9,969 nt of DNA from Gammaproteobacteria bacterium (GCA_030054245.1 JASGCH010000031.1:1-9969); one strand, 5' to 3'. Positions 1 through 7,708 are shown, counted from the stretch's first letter. Numbers and translations are program-made. The notes: a model not told the origin generated them from the letters alone.

Positions 1-2
1 AT

Positions 3-233
3 CTATGCGGCCACTTAGGTATAGAAATGGACCTATTAGAAAATCAATTTTGGGCTACCAGCCGCACCTGCATAATATGTGCATCCCACGGTGCCCTATA
101 TGACCCCCAAACTGGAGCTTCTATGACCCCTATAGCTAAGAAACCTTTAATTAAAATAGACCTACTAGAAGAAAACCATAAGGTATTTTGGCAACCCACT
201 TATCAAATAAAACCTTATGTTTGTCCCATTTGA
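3..233 (+). CDS. Rieske [2Fe-2S] domain protein, C-terminal part (5' end outside window)
   Basis: The frame is open from the left edge, so the true start lies outside the window; the first ATG at 27 is internal. The protein reads LCGHLGIEM at its visible beginning, giving the first Rieske pair C-G-H (Cys codon 6-8, His codon 12-14). The second pair, C-A-S-H-G, lies about 21 residues later within TCIICASHGALYDP. Two Cys and two His in this CxH...CxxH arrangement bind a [2Fe-2S] cluster, so the protein is probably a small soluble electron carrier. In Burkholderiales a short Rieske protein commonly precedes an S49 peptidase gene, as here; the functional link is unknown. The stop codon at 231-233 is followed at once by a degenerate palindromic element. 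Recognition of the domain is firm; the electron-transfer partner cannot be told. Confidence 0.85.
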   Translation, partial: LCGHLGIEMDLLENQFWATSRTCIICASHGALYDPQTGASMTPIAKKPLIKIDLLEENHKVFWQPTYQIKPYVCPI

Positions 234-236
234 CAT

Positions 237-366
237 CAGACCCTTGCACCGCGAACTGTCATCATGAGACGGTGACACAACTGACTGCACTACCCAATGA
301 CTGCGTGAGACCTTTGCACCAGCCGTCGGCGCCAAGGTCCCCTCATGAGATGGTTGCAACAGTTTT
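237..366 (+). repeat. Degenerate palindromic MITE-like element A
   Basis: The left end reads CAGACCCTTGCACCGCGAAC and the right end ATGGTTGCAACAGTTTT, which are diverged versions of the inverted ends of the better copies at 1417-1587 and 7897-8062. After the left end comes GAACTGTCATCAT, resembling the GAACTATCATAAT stretch just inside the left end of the 1417 copy. A small nested palindrome, GAGACCTTTGCACC to GGCGCCAAGGTCCC (307-341), pairs at 11 of 14 positions. TCATGAGA(C/T)GGT occurs twice inside. No clear target duplication is visible. It fills nearly all the gap between the Rieske gene and sppA. Confidence 0.55.
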
Positions 367-407
367 TCTATTTAAACTGTAAACGGAGCTTTACTTCAAA
401 AATTATT

Positions 408-1382
408 ATGAACGGTCCAGTCAACGAATCACAGGAAGCGTCCGCCGTAAAGTTGCTTCAACGAATTTTAGATCAACAAATACAAGAAACAAAAGTTGCC
501 CGCCGGTGGAAATACTTCTATAGATTCAGCTGGTTGATTTTTTCTATTGTGCTTGTGGCCATGACTTTCTTTGGTGGCTTTGGGAATCCCTCAGTAACCA
601 GCTACTCCTCATCACACCTAGCCATGATAGAAATTTCTGGAGTCATAGCCGAAGATACCAAAGCCAATGCCAGAAATACTCTGGTAGCTCTCAAAAATGC
701 CATGGAAAACCCCGCCAGCGTAGCTGTGGTCTTGGCTATCAATTCCCCGGGAGGCAGTCCAGTACAAGCCGGGATAATCTATGATGAAATCATGCGGCTG
801 AAAAAAATCCACAACAAACCCATTTATTCGGTCGCGGGTGAGTCTTGCACTTCAGCCGCCTACTACATTGCCTCAGCCACGGACAAAATTTGGGTTAATA
901 AAGCCAGTTTAATAGGAAGTATTGGAGTACTTATAGACAGTTTTGGTTTTAATGAATTGATGCAAAAAATGGGTATCCAAAGAAGATTATTAACCTCTGG
1001 GGAAAACAAGTCCATTTTAGATCCATTTAGTCCACTCACGGCTAAACACAAAGTATTGTTGGAAAATATGATAACAACGATTCATCAACAATTTATTCAA
1101 TCTGTGAAAAGAGGGCGAGGTGATAAAATAAAAGGACATCCAGATTTGTTTAGTGGTTTGTTCTGGATAGGAGAGGAAGCTATTAAGTTAGGTATAGCTG
1201 ATGAATTAGGTACGATAGACACCATTGCTAGAGAAGTTACCCACACAAAAGATATAATTAACTACACTCTTGAAGAAAATGTGGTTGACCGACTTAGTCG
1301 TAAATTTGCTAGTGTAGTGGGACAAAATCTAGCGGAAACATTACTTCAACACACGAAGTACAATATACTAAGTGCCCATTAA
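408..1382 (+). CDS. sppA: S49 family signal peptide peptidase, SppA-like
   Basis: This is a 324-residue membrane-anchored serine protease of family S49, which degrades released signal peptides and other membrane-associated peptides. A charged cytoplasmic N-terminus (1-39) is followed by one membrane helix (about 40-57) and an extracytoplasmic protease domain. The domain has INSPGG (111-116, family oxyanion region) and GESCTSAAYY, with the presumed nucleophile Ser149. Lys201 in SGENK lies 52 residues later, the same Ser-Lys spacing as in Bacillus subtilis SppA (Ser147/Lys199), so the catalytic dyad is intact. Length fits the short single-domain form, not the 600-residue E. coli form. An upstream in-frame ATG at 345 would add 21 residues, but it lies in the right end of repeat element A and encodes an atypical extension, so 408 is preferred. 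GGAG at 385-388 is too far away to be a normal ribosome site. Confidence 0.9.
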   Translation: MNGPVNESQEASAVKLLQRILDQQIQETKVARRWKYFYRFSWLIFSIVLVAMTFFGGFGNPSVTSYSSSHLAMIEISGVIAEDTKANARNTLVALKNAMENPASVAVVLAINSPGGSPVQAGIIYDEIMRLKKIHNKPIYSVAGESCTSAAYYIASATDKIWVNKASLIGSIGVLIDSFGFNELMQKMGIQRRLLTSGENKSILDPFSPLTAKHKVLLENMITTIHQQFIQSVKRGRGDKIKGHPDLFSGLFWIGEEAIKLGIADELGTIDTIAREVTHTKDIINYTLEENVVDRLSRKFASVVGQNLAETLLQHTKYNILSAH

Positions 1383-1416
1383 CCAGACTGTTTATTCATA
1401 TTCCTATTGCCCTATT

Positions 1417-1587
1417 AAGACTGTTGCACCATCGGCTGGTGCCGCTCGGTGAACTATCATAATTACAAGGCTTAAGCGCCCCACGCAACCAGCTTCATTT
1501 CTGAAGATGATCATTCGCTGGTGAGTACCGCATAACGCAGTAATTTGGCAGTGTAACCGCGGCACCAGCCGATGGTGCAACAGCCTT
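1417..1587 (+). repeat. Palindromic MITE-like element, best-preserved full-length copy
   Basis: This 171-bp element has 27-bp terminal inverted repeats (1417-1443 and 1561-1587) that differ at one position; the outer part reads AAG(A/G)CTGTTGCACCATCGG. It is flanked by a perfect 5-bp direct repeat CTATT (1412-1416 and 1588-1592), as expected of a transposition target duplication. It encodes no protein. The interior aligns with the copy at 7897-8062: both have GCTCGGTGA near the left arm, ATAATT(A/G)CAAGGCT after it, ATGATCATTCG in the middle and TTGGCAGT before the right arm. Positions 1531-1559 are also found, perfectly inverted, at 9932-9960. The right end lies 19 bases before the start codon of the cytochrome gene. 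Confidence 0.85.
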
Positions 1588-1606
1588 CTATTGAACATTT
1601 AACTCT

Positions 1607-2173
1607 ATGAAGCCTATCGAGCCAGAAAATGATAATGACCATACCGGTCCCGTAAAAACTCCTAAACAGTTATTGTGGGTCGTTTTGGGAGCGTTTTTTA
1701 TTCCGGTTGTTGCCATCATTGCTTTAACTTATTATGTAGCCAATGTGCATAGACCGAGCCCGGGATTCAATCCACATGAATTAGTGGAGAAATCCAATAA
1801 AATCATTGAAAAAGTAGGTAAAGTGGAAGTCATTGATGAAACCAAGCCACCTAAAGCAGGGAATGAGGTCTATCAAGCACAATGTATAACTTGCCATGAA
1901 AAAGGCACCTTAGGTGCACCCAAGTTCGGCGATAACCAAGCTTGGTCTGCTCGGATAAACAAGGGATACGACTCTTTACTCAACTCAGTTTACAACGGTA
2001 AAAATGCTATGGCCGCACAACGCGGCGGCGAGTTTACTGACCTAGAATTGGCAAAAGCTATGGTCTTTCTGGTAAATTCATCTGGTGGTAAATTTCCGGA
2101 ACCCTCTCTTGCCAACAAAGAAAAAGAGTCCACAAAGCCCACAAGCGTGGCTCCTGTAAAAAACAGCAAATAA
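1607..2173 (+). CDS. Membrane-anchored cytochrome c5-type monohaem protein
   Basis: This 188-residue c-type cytochrome has a short cytoplasmic N-terminus ending KTPKQL, one membrane anchor (about 22-45), a linker of some 40 residues and a single haem domain. The haem site is CITCH at 93-97. Met135 in NAMAAQRGG is the likely sixth ligand, and GAPKFGD and the C-terminal LAKAMVFLVN helix fit the cytochrome c5/class I fold. The C-terminus has a Lys/Ser/Pro-rich tail. It probably carries electrons in the periplasm, perhaps to a terminal oxidase; the partner cannot be inferred. The start is the only good one before the anchor, but no Shine-Dalgarno sequence precedes it: the leader is 19 AT-rich bases after the 1417-1587 element. 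The gene ends 14 bp from the stop of the convergent gatB, with no terminator hairpin seen. Confidence 0.9.
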   Translation: MKPIEPENDNDHTGPVKTPKQLLWVVLGAFFIPVVAIIALTYYVANVHRPSPGFNPHELVEKSNKIIEKVGKVEVIDETKPPKAGNEVYQAQCITCHEKGTLGAPKFGDNQAWSARINKGYDSLLNSVYNGKNAMAAQRGGEFTDLELAKAMVFLVNSSGGKFPEPSLANKEKESTKPTSVAPVKNSK

Positions 2174-2187
2174 CTCCGTAAAATTAT

Positions 2188-3681
2188 TTATCCGCGGTCC
2201 TTCAGCTGGGCTTCAAATAGGGCACGAATTTGTCCAGGATTGGCTTTTCCAGAACTTGCTTTCATCGCCTTGCCAATCAGGGCATTCAAAGCTTTTTCTT
2301 TACCAGTCAAAAATTCCTGTACATTGTGTGGATTTTGCTGAATAATTTCTGCGACAATGGTTTCTAACTGAGATAAATCGTTGATTTGTAACAACCCCAT
2401 CATCTGTACCCACTCTTCGACCCACACAGTAGCTTGGTGAATATCTGTAATCTGCAAATCTCTAGTCCAAGCATATTCAAGTAGTTTACGAATAGAATTG
2501 TGACTAATCGTTCGGTCTAAAACTTTGCGAAGAATAGCCGAAAATACGGCAACAGTCAGGTGGACTTCTCGATCTGAGATTTCTGGGTCTGACGCCGATT
2601 CTGCTGAGTTAATTAAGCGAAAAAGCTCTACCTTAATGATATTACTAATCATTTGGGCGTTCTCGGCGCCCAAAATATCAACCGATTCCTGAAAAAAATT
2701 GGCCAATTCTGGCGTCTGGGTTAACACCAAAGCATCCGTAATTTGGTATTTTGTACTAAAAAAATGCGCCACTTGTTGAGGCAATTCGGGTAAACTGGTT
2801 TTGACCATGGCCAGTAAATCATCATCAATTCTCAACACCGGTAAATCGGGGTCTGGGAAATACCGATAATCGGTGGCGTTCTCTTTGCTTCGCATGGCAC
2901 GCGTGATACCCAAACTCACATCAAACAAAACGGTCGCTTGTTGAATACTTTGACCCTGCTCAATTTGCTCTACCTGCCACTTTTGTTCAAATTCAATGGC
3001 CTGTTTTATAAAGCGAAAACTGTTCAAGTTTTTTATTTCGCGGCGCGTTCCCAATAATTGCTGTCCCACTTTGCGTACAGATACATTCACATCGCAACGA
3101 AAACTGCCTTCTTGCATATTGCCATCGCAAATCCCTAGCCACCTGACGATTTTATGCAATTCTCGAGCATACTCAACCGCTTCATCCGCACTTCGCAAAT
3201 CGGGATGCGTCACAATTTCTAATAATGGCGTCCCAGCACGGTTTAAATCAATCAAACTAACATCATTCAAAGAATCATGTATCGATTTACCAGCATCCTC
3301 TTCCAAATGTGCTCGAACCAAATGTACTTTTTTGGGATGGCCGTGGCAAAAAAATTCAATTTCTCCTCCCTGTAAAATGGGTAACTCGTATTGGCTAATC
3401 TGATACCCTTTGGGCAGATCTGGGTAAAAATAACTTTTACGAGCAAACACACTATAGGGAGCAATTTTGGCTTTTGTTGCCAAACCAAACCTCAAAGCTA
3501 ATTCCACCGCCTTTTTATTCATCACGGGCAAAGCACCAGGTAACGCCATATCTACAGGGGCTACTTGGGAATTAGCAACAGCACCAAACCGTGTGGGTGC
3601 TCGACTAAAAATTTTCGTTAATGTTTTTAATTGGACATGTGTTTCAATGCCAATAACCACCTCATACCCATCCATATTCAT
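2188..3681 (-). CDS. gatB: Aspartyl/glutamyl-tRNA amidotransferase subunit B
   Basis: This 497-residue protein is GatB of the GatCAB amidotransferase, which turns misacylated Glu-tRNA(Gln) and/or Asp-tRNA(Asn) into Gln-tRNA(Gln)/Asn-tRNA(Asn). GatB activates the acyl group by ATP-dependent phosphorylation and binds the tRNA. Family motifs occur in order: GIETHVQL (11-18), YFYPDLPKGYQISQY (84-98), HLEEDAGKS (125-133), DLNRAGTPLLEIVT (145-158), EGSFRCDVNVSVR (191-203), EIKNLNSFRF (215-224) and RYFPDPDLP (273-281). The C-terminal YqeY-like tail domain is complete (GKANPGQIRALF). Translation could also begin at the second Met (3675). gatA and gatC, usually adjacent in related bacteria, are not in this window. 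A terminator-like hairpin separates gatB from metF, so gatB probably has its own promoter in the 116-bp gap. No Shine-Dalgarno is visible (leader TATTTTTCTAATCA). Confidence 0.97.
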   Translation of the reverse strand: MNMDGYEVVIGIETHVQLKTLTKIFSRAPTRFGAVANSQVAPVDMALPGALPVMNKKAVELALRFGLATKAKIAPYSVFARKSYFYPDLPKGYQISQYELPILQGGEIEFFCHGHPKKVHLVRAHLEEDAGKSIHDSLNDVSLIDLNRAGTPLLEIVTHPDLRSADEAVEYARELHKIVRWLGICDGNMQEGSFRCDVNVSVRKVGQQLLGTRREIKNLNSFRFIKQAIEFEQKWQVEQIEQGQSIQQATVLFDVSLGITRAMRSKENATDYRYFPDPDLPVLRIDDDLLAMVKTSLPELPQQVAHFFSTKYQITDALVLTQTPELANFFQESVDILGAENAQMISNIIKVELFRLINSAESASDPEISDREVHLTVAVFSAILRKVLDRTISHNSIRKLLEYAWTRDLQITDIHQATVWVEEWVQMMGLLQINDLSQLETIVAEIIQQNPHNVQEFLTGKEKALNALIGKAMKASSGKANPGQIRALFEAQLKDRG

Positions 3682-3720
3682 TGATTAGAAAAATAATTTC
3701 AGACTAAGACTTACTCGGAG

Positions 3721-3751
3721 ACAAGACGGTTATGAAGCTCGCTGGTCTTGT
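3721..3751 (-). other. Inverted repeat in the gatB leader
   Basis: ACAAGAC (3721-3727) and GTCTTGT (3745-3751) form a perfect 7-bp inverted repeat with a 17-base spacer, 40-70 bases upstream of gatB and next to the mini palindrome at 3764-3786. It could be a leader hairpin, an operator or the worn remains of another palindromic element. Nothing in the sequence decides between these. Confidence 0.25.
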
Positions 3752-3755
3752 ATAT

Positions 3756-3786
3756 AAAAAACCGTTGCACCATCGGCTGGTGCAAC
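3756..3786 (-). terminator. Rho-independent terminator of metF, made of a mini palindromic repeat
   Basis: Read on the minus strand, GTTGCACC (8 bp), the loop AGCCGAT and GGTGCAAC form a perfect hairpin followed by GGTTTTTT. It starts 11 bases past the metF stop codon. On the + strand the hairpin is followed by ATCTTC, so it is directional. The hairpin (3764-3786) has the same sequence as the tips of the larger repeat elements (GTTGCACCATCGGCTGG), so the terminator appears to be a minimal member of that family. Confidence 0.7.
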
Positions 3787-3797
3787 ATCTTCAAATT

Positions 3798-4658
3798 CTA
3801 GTTCTTAGGCATTATATGATCCAAAACCGCCTGTACCGATGAGCTTAAATTCAGCGTATAAAAATGTAATCCAGGCACCCCTTCTGCCACTAATCGAGTA
3901 CACAAATTCGTCACTACTTCGATCCCAAACGCTCTAATTGCAGGAACATCCGAACCTAAGCTTTTTAATTTTTTGTCCAACCAGCGCGGAATCTCGGCAC
4001 CACAAGTCTGTGCAAAACGCAACAAATCAGAGCTATTGTAAATCGGCATGATCCCCGGCACAATGGGAATGTGAATACCTTTTTTTTGCACTTCATCGCG
4101 CCAATACAGGAACCCATCGACATTGTAAAACAACTGAGTAATGACCCAATCAGCACCAGCCTCTACCTTTTCGACCAAAAATTGTATGTCTTGATCCCAA
4201 GATTGAGCCTGTGGATGAATTTCAGGATACCCAGCCACGGCGAGAACAAAGGCTCTCCCCCAACCCAGACGAATAAATTCAACCAACCGACTAGCGTATT
4301 GAAAGTCTTGTGCTGAGACCGATAACCCCCCATAACCACTTGGAATATCGCCGCGTAACACCACCAACCTGCGGATACGCATGTCGTACAGCTGTTGTAA
4401 TAATTCCTGCATTTCCTCCTTGCTCATTCCTATGCCAGAAATATGAGCCGTAGCCTCAATCCCCTCTTGCATCATTTCTTGCAGGATGTCTATGGAGCCA
4501 CGCCGAGTGGTTCCACCCGCTCCATAAGTAACAGAGCAATACTCCGGCTTGTATGGGTTTAATATGGCTCGCACTTGGCGTAACTTTTCTCGCCCAATCA
4601 GCGTTTTGGGCGGATAATATTCAAAACTTATTTTTAACTCATTCAAATGTAAAGCCAT
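3798..4658 (-). CDS. metF: 5,10-methylenetetrahydrofolate reductase
   Basis: This 286-residue FAD enzyme reduces 5,10-methylene-THF to 5-methyl-THF, the methyl donor for methionine synthesis. The TIM-barrel signatures are all present: SFEYYPP (11-17) with the catalytic Glu13 (E. coli Glu28 equivalent), TYGAGG (44-49), VLRGD (100-104) with the FAD-contacting Asp104, ITQLFYN (173-179) with folate-binding Gln175, PGIMP (201-205) and the C-terminal HFYTLN (265-270). Length is normal for bacterial MetF. The start at 4658 fits the family N-terminus; upstream bases on the minus strand (TTTCTTTTTTAGATAA) hold no Shine-Dalgarno. A 134-bp gap separates it from the permease stop, so they may or may not be co-transcribed. 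No SAM- or SAH-responsive riboswitch fold was recognised in that gap. Transcription probably ends at the hairpin 3756-3786. Confidence 0.97.
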   Translation of the reverse strand: MALHLNELKISFEYYPPKTLIGREKLRQVRAILNPYKPEYCSVTYGAGGTTRRGSIDILQEMMQEGIEATAHISGIGMSKEEMQELLQQLYDMRIRRLVVLRGDIPSGYGGLSVSAQDFQYASRLVEFIRLGWGRAFVLAVAGYPEIHPQAQSWDQDIQFLVEKVEAGADWVITQLFYNVDGFLYWRDEVQKKGIHIPIVPGIMPIYNSSDLLRFAQTCGAEIPRWLDKKLKSLGSDVPAIRAFGIEVVTNLCTRLVAEGVPGLHFYTLNLSSSVQAVLDHIMPKN

Positions 4659-4792
4659 TTATCTAAAAAAGAAAGGATAATTATAATGACAAGGTTAAAC
4701 AAAACTCCCAGCAGAATGGACAAAGTATTCATCCAAAGGTGCGCCATTTGACAGCGTAGGATGCTGTAAAACAAGAAGGCAACGGTTTTCCA

Positions 4793-7324
4793 TTACAAGT
4801 TCGAGTTGGACAACGCCAACATGGCTGGCATCAATGGATTATTAACAATGCGTCTGAGTGCTAAACTCCCTATCACCCAAGCCAGCGTGGCACCTAAGAC
4901 TACCCCCACCAACGCCAAAAATAACCAACTAGATTGTACTTCAATCTGAAAAAGCCAATGGGCTACCCCCCAAGCCAAGAGATACACCAAACTAGAGGCG
5001 ATGAGTCCGGCTAAACTTCCCATCATCAACAATTCTGCATTTTGCAACCGAACCAAGCTTTTGGCATCAGCACCCAAAACCCGCATCAAAGTTACTTCTT
5101 TCAATTTAGCGTGACGCAACTGGTTGATACTGGAATATAAAATAAGTATTCCTAAACCAACCGCCAGAGCCAACACCGTCTCTAACACTTGGATAATTTT
5201 TAACAACATAGATTTAGCTTGTTCAAAAATGTCTTGTATATTGACCACCGACAAATTCGGCAAAGCCTCTACCAAGGCATAATCCAACGGCTTAGAGCCC
5301 GGCAGTAATCTAAAGGTTGACATCAGAGTGAACGGAACTTCCCCTAAAGAATCTACAGGGAACAGTACATAAAAATTAGCTTGCATGGTTAACCAATTGA
5401 GTTTTCGTAAAGAAGTTACTTTGCTCACCAACTGACTCCCTCCAATATCAAACTCCAGTTGGTCTCCTAATTGAAGACCTAAGGTCTCGGCCATTCCCTG
5501 CTCAATACTTACTTCATTCGGCAACTGAGGAGGTTGCCAAAATCCTTGCACAATTTTATTACCATCCGGTAAACTGGAGCTATATGACGCATTAAATTCG
5601 CGTTGCAATAAAAATTTTTGCCGATCGCTCTGATAATGGTCCATTTGTATGGGTTGGTTATTGATTTTTATCAACCTAGCCCTCACTATAGGAAAAATTT
5701 TCAGATCATCCGTAGGATATGACTGAACTACCGAAGTATATTTTTCCACTTGATCGGGTAAGATATTGACGACAAATCGATTAGGTGCGTCCACGGGAAC
5801 AAACCCTTGCCAAGTGGGCAAGAAATCCAGCCTCACCACCATAAAAAACATAATTGAAAAGATACCCAAAGTGAGGGAAGCTATCTGCACCCCAGCCAAA
5901 ACTGGGCGTGTAGCCACCCTTTTTAGTCCTTGCACCCACCATTCCTGCCGATTTTGAAACAACCGACTACCCAGCACCTTCTTGAGCATAAAAACCACCA
6001 ACCAAGCCAATAAAACGATCATGAATATGAAAAATTGGATGATAAGTACCCACCACCAATCCTTGGCTACCCAATACATGCCAAAAAGGCTTAGACTGCC
6101 CCAGAAAACCATAGCCTGCCAAACTTTGGCAAAACGGTTTGCTTCTTTGCGAAAAATGTCCATGGTTGGTAAATTACTCAATTGGTATAGAGGGTAAGCT
6201 ATCACAATGAATAATATTAAAGAAGCGTATAGGAAGCCATACAGCCAAGGTGTGAAACTCAACACCCATTCGGTAAAAGGAATAATACCCGCCAACCACT
6301 TCAATGCTACTGCATAAATGGTGAATCCCAAAACTCCCCCTAAAACGCTAGTTACCAAAACCATTGACAATAAAAAAGCACCGTAAGTTAGCAACATATT
6401 TTTTTGAGTTTGTCCCAAAGTTTTTCGGATAGCTACTTCATTCAAACGGCCTAATCCATACCCTCTGGCGGCTATCCCTATAGCCAATGCCCCTAAAAAA
6501 CTAATAAATATACCGATTAATCGAATACTGTCCAAAGCTATGGCTAAATTTTGCTTAGTACCCTCGCGTCCACTGTCTAAAGTATCCAGTCGAATTTTTA
6601 GGCTTTCTTGGTCAATTTTCTGGCGCGCCCATCGAGAAAAATCGTCAACCCTTGAAGAACTCCCCTTCACAGCTAAACGCCAAGTTATACGACTGGTTGA
6701 TTGAACCAACTGGGTAGCCTCTAGGTCTTGAAAATTAAGCAGAACCCTTGGGGCAAACCCTGCAAAAGAAAAACCTTTATCCGGCTCAAACTCAATCAAA
6801 CCAGAAATTTTGAACTCCCGAGCCCCAACATATAAAGAATCACCTACCTTAGTTTGTAAACTGTCTAACAACACTTCATCAACCCAAACCGTACCCATAG
6901 AAGGTAAGGTATTGGTTTCTCGAGCGCTACTGGTAGGTTCATCCTTAACCCGCAAATGCCCATACAACGGGTAATGGGTATCCACGGCTTTGAGATGCAC
7001 GAGTCGCGTATTTTCTAGAGGAGTTCGGACAATGGTCGGAAACAAAGCTGACATCGTTGACCTGAGCTCGGATTTTTCGGCCTGTTGTCGCCAGTCAGTA
7101 GAAAGCGAAGATTGACTAACCAGTACTACATCGCCACCTAGCCAAGCTTTAGCCTGAGAAAATACATTCCTTTCAAAATGGCCCAGCAAGAAATTCATAG
7201 CATTCAAAGCGATCACACCCAATAACAAGCCCCAAAACAAAAACCAAACCCCTGGTGCCCGCCATTCTCGCCAAAGAGAACGAAATACCAGAGACCAATG
7301 CAGTGGTTGATAGTTAAACTTCAT
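4793..7324 (-). CDS. Large ABC transporter permease, YbbP/FtsX-like
   Basis: This is an 843-residue inner-membrane protein with the duplicated FtsX/MacB-type layout: an N-terminal helix (about 24-45), a large periplasmic domain (to about 260), a membrane block of several helices (DSIRLIGIFISFLGALAIGI onwards), a second periplasmic domain, and three C-terminal helices (LETVLALAVGLGILILYSS, LLMMGSLAGLIASSLVYLLA, WLFLALVGVVLGATLAWVIG). The family (E. coli YbbP type) works with a separate ATPase in moving envelope substrates or driving mechanical work; no ATPase gene is beside it here, so substrate and partner are unknown. The reading frame can be extended upstream to an ATG at 7387, but those 21 residues (MHERRSRQPSRCKS...) come from the palindromic repeat at 7343-7394, so the start is placed at MKFNYQPLHW (7324). 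No frameshift is seen along its length. Confidence 0.9.
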   Translation of the reverse strand: MKFNYQPLHWSLVFRSLWREWRAPGVWFLFWGLLLGVIALNAMNFLLGHFERNVFSQAKAWLGGDVVLVSQSSLSTDWRQQAEKSELRSTMSALFPTIVRTPLENTRLVHLKAVDTHYPLYGHLRVKDEPTSSARETNTLPSMGTVWVDEVLLDSLQTKVGDSLYVGAREFKISGLIEFEPDKGFSFAGFAPRVLLNFQDLEATQLVQSTSRITWRLAVKGSSSRVDDFSRWARQKIDQESLKIRLDTLDSGREGTKQNLAIALDSIRLIGIFISFLGALAIGIAARGYGLGRLNEVAIRKTLGQTQKNMLLTYGAFLLSMVLVTSVLGGVLGFTIYAVALKWLAGIIPFTEWVLSFTPWLYGFLYASLILFIVIAYPLYQLSNLPTMDIFRKEANRFAKVWQAMVFWGSLSLFGMYWVAKDWWWVLIIQFFIFMIVLLAWLVVFMLKKVLGSRLFQNRQEWWVQGLKRVATRPVLAGVQIASLTLGIFSIMFFMVVRLDFLPTWQGFVPVDAPNRFVVNILPDQVEKYTSVVQSYPTDDLKIFPIVRARLIKINNQPIQMDHYQSDRQKFLLQREFNASYSSSLPDGNKIVQGFWQPPQLPNEVSIEQGMAETLGLQLGDQLEFDIGGSQLVSKVTSLRKLNWLTMQANFYVLFPVDSLGEVPFTLMSTFRLLPGSKPLDYALVEALPNLSVVNIQDIFEQAKSMLLKIIQVLETVLALAVGLGILILYSSINQLRHAKLKEVTLMRVLGADAKSLVRLQNAELLMMGSLAGLIASSLVYLLAWGVAHWLFQIEVQSSWLFLALVGVVLGATLAWVIGSLALRRIVNNPLMPAMLALSNSNL

Positions 7325-7342
7325 GGCAGGGTGTAGAAATAA

Positions 7343-7394
7343 GAGACTTTTGCACCGCGACGGCTGACGGCTACGCCGCTCGTGCAACAGTCTT
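7343..7394. repeat. Short palindromic element upstream of the permease gene
   Basis: This 52-bp palindrome has ends GAGACTTTTGCACC and GTGCAACAGTCTT, pairing along 13 bases with two mismatches, and a GC-rich centre containing a tandem ACGGCTG/ACGGCTA. The ends match those of the longer elements. GAAATA occurs directly to its right (7395-7400) and at 7336-7341 to its left, a possible 6-bp target duplication. Its left end lies 18 bases upstream of the permease start codon and its sequence would form the 5' leader hairpin of that mRNA. Confidence 0.7.
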
Positions 7395-7409
7395 GAAATA
7401 GAAATAAAA

Positions 7410-7689
7410 GAGACCTTTGTGCTACAGTCTTGCTAGCCTTCTTGGTCACCTCAGTGAACTGTCAAAGTACCAGGCTAGAATAAGATCGCGGCCACCGGCA
7501 TCGACGAAGATTTTATCTGGAGTGAACCGGGTAACTTTGTCGTTTGACCGTATTAGACCTGCCCGCCGCAAGCAAGTCAGCGGCAAATCCGAGATGTAAC
7601 CAGCTCAACCCTATTGTACAACCTCAGCGAGTTTTCATCATTACCATGCCTCGGTGCGTTGCACAACCAGCTCAATGGGCAAAAGTCTA
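7410..7689 (+). repeat. Degenerate longer element of the same palindromic family (tentative)
   Basis: The left end GAGACCTTTGTGCTACAG (7410-7427) and the right end, whose complement reads TAGACTTTTGCCCATTGAG (7689 leftwards), resemble the family termini. Inside the left end, CTCAGTGAACTGTC...CAGGCTAGAATAAG (7450-7484) parallels CTCGGTGAACTATC...AAGGCTTAAG of the 1417 copy. CTAGCCT (7433-7439) and AGGCTAG (7472-7478) form an inverted repeat. AACCAGCTCAA is repeated at 7598-7608 and 7665-7675. No target duplication is seen. The middle (about 7480-7600) is foreign to the other copies, so this may be two fragments and not one element. Confidence 0.35.
7443..7620. other. Short cryptic stretch, coding-like on both strands
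   Basis: No gene is assigned here. On the minus strand a 50-residue open frame with no start codon ends at 7451-7453 and contains NDKVTRFTPDKIFVDAGG and DLILAWYFD. On the + strand an overlapping short frame reads KIAATGIDEDFIWSEPGN and stops. A third frame (+, from 7417) gives 60 residues rich in Arg. GC is higher than in the core genes. The stretch is probably debris of a lost accessory gene; the family is not recognised. Confidence 0.2.
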
Positions 7690-7708
7690 AACAAGCTGGT
7701 GGGCGAGT

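Noticed and set aside
345..407. Longer start for the S49 peptidase at ATG 345
   Set aside because: It lies within the right end of a repeat element, and the added residues do not resemble the usual charged N-terminus before the membrane anchor.
2996..3403. 135-residue + strand open frame opposite gatB
   Set aside because: It is the shadow of a highly conserved gene, with no motif and atypical composition.
4680..4685. TATAAT-like -10 box upstream of metF on the minus strand
   Set aside because: No acceptable -35 hexamer lies 16-18 bases upstream and the region is AT-rich, so a chance match is likely.
4751..4767. Hairpin ACAGC/GCTGT between the permease and metF genes as a terminator
   Set aside because: The stem is only 5 bp and no T run follows on the minus strand.
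7325..7387. Longer start for the permease at 7387
   Set aside because: The 21 extra residues are encoded by the palindromic element and its flank; MKFNYQPLHW begins a normal family N-terminus.
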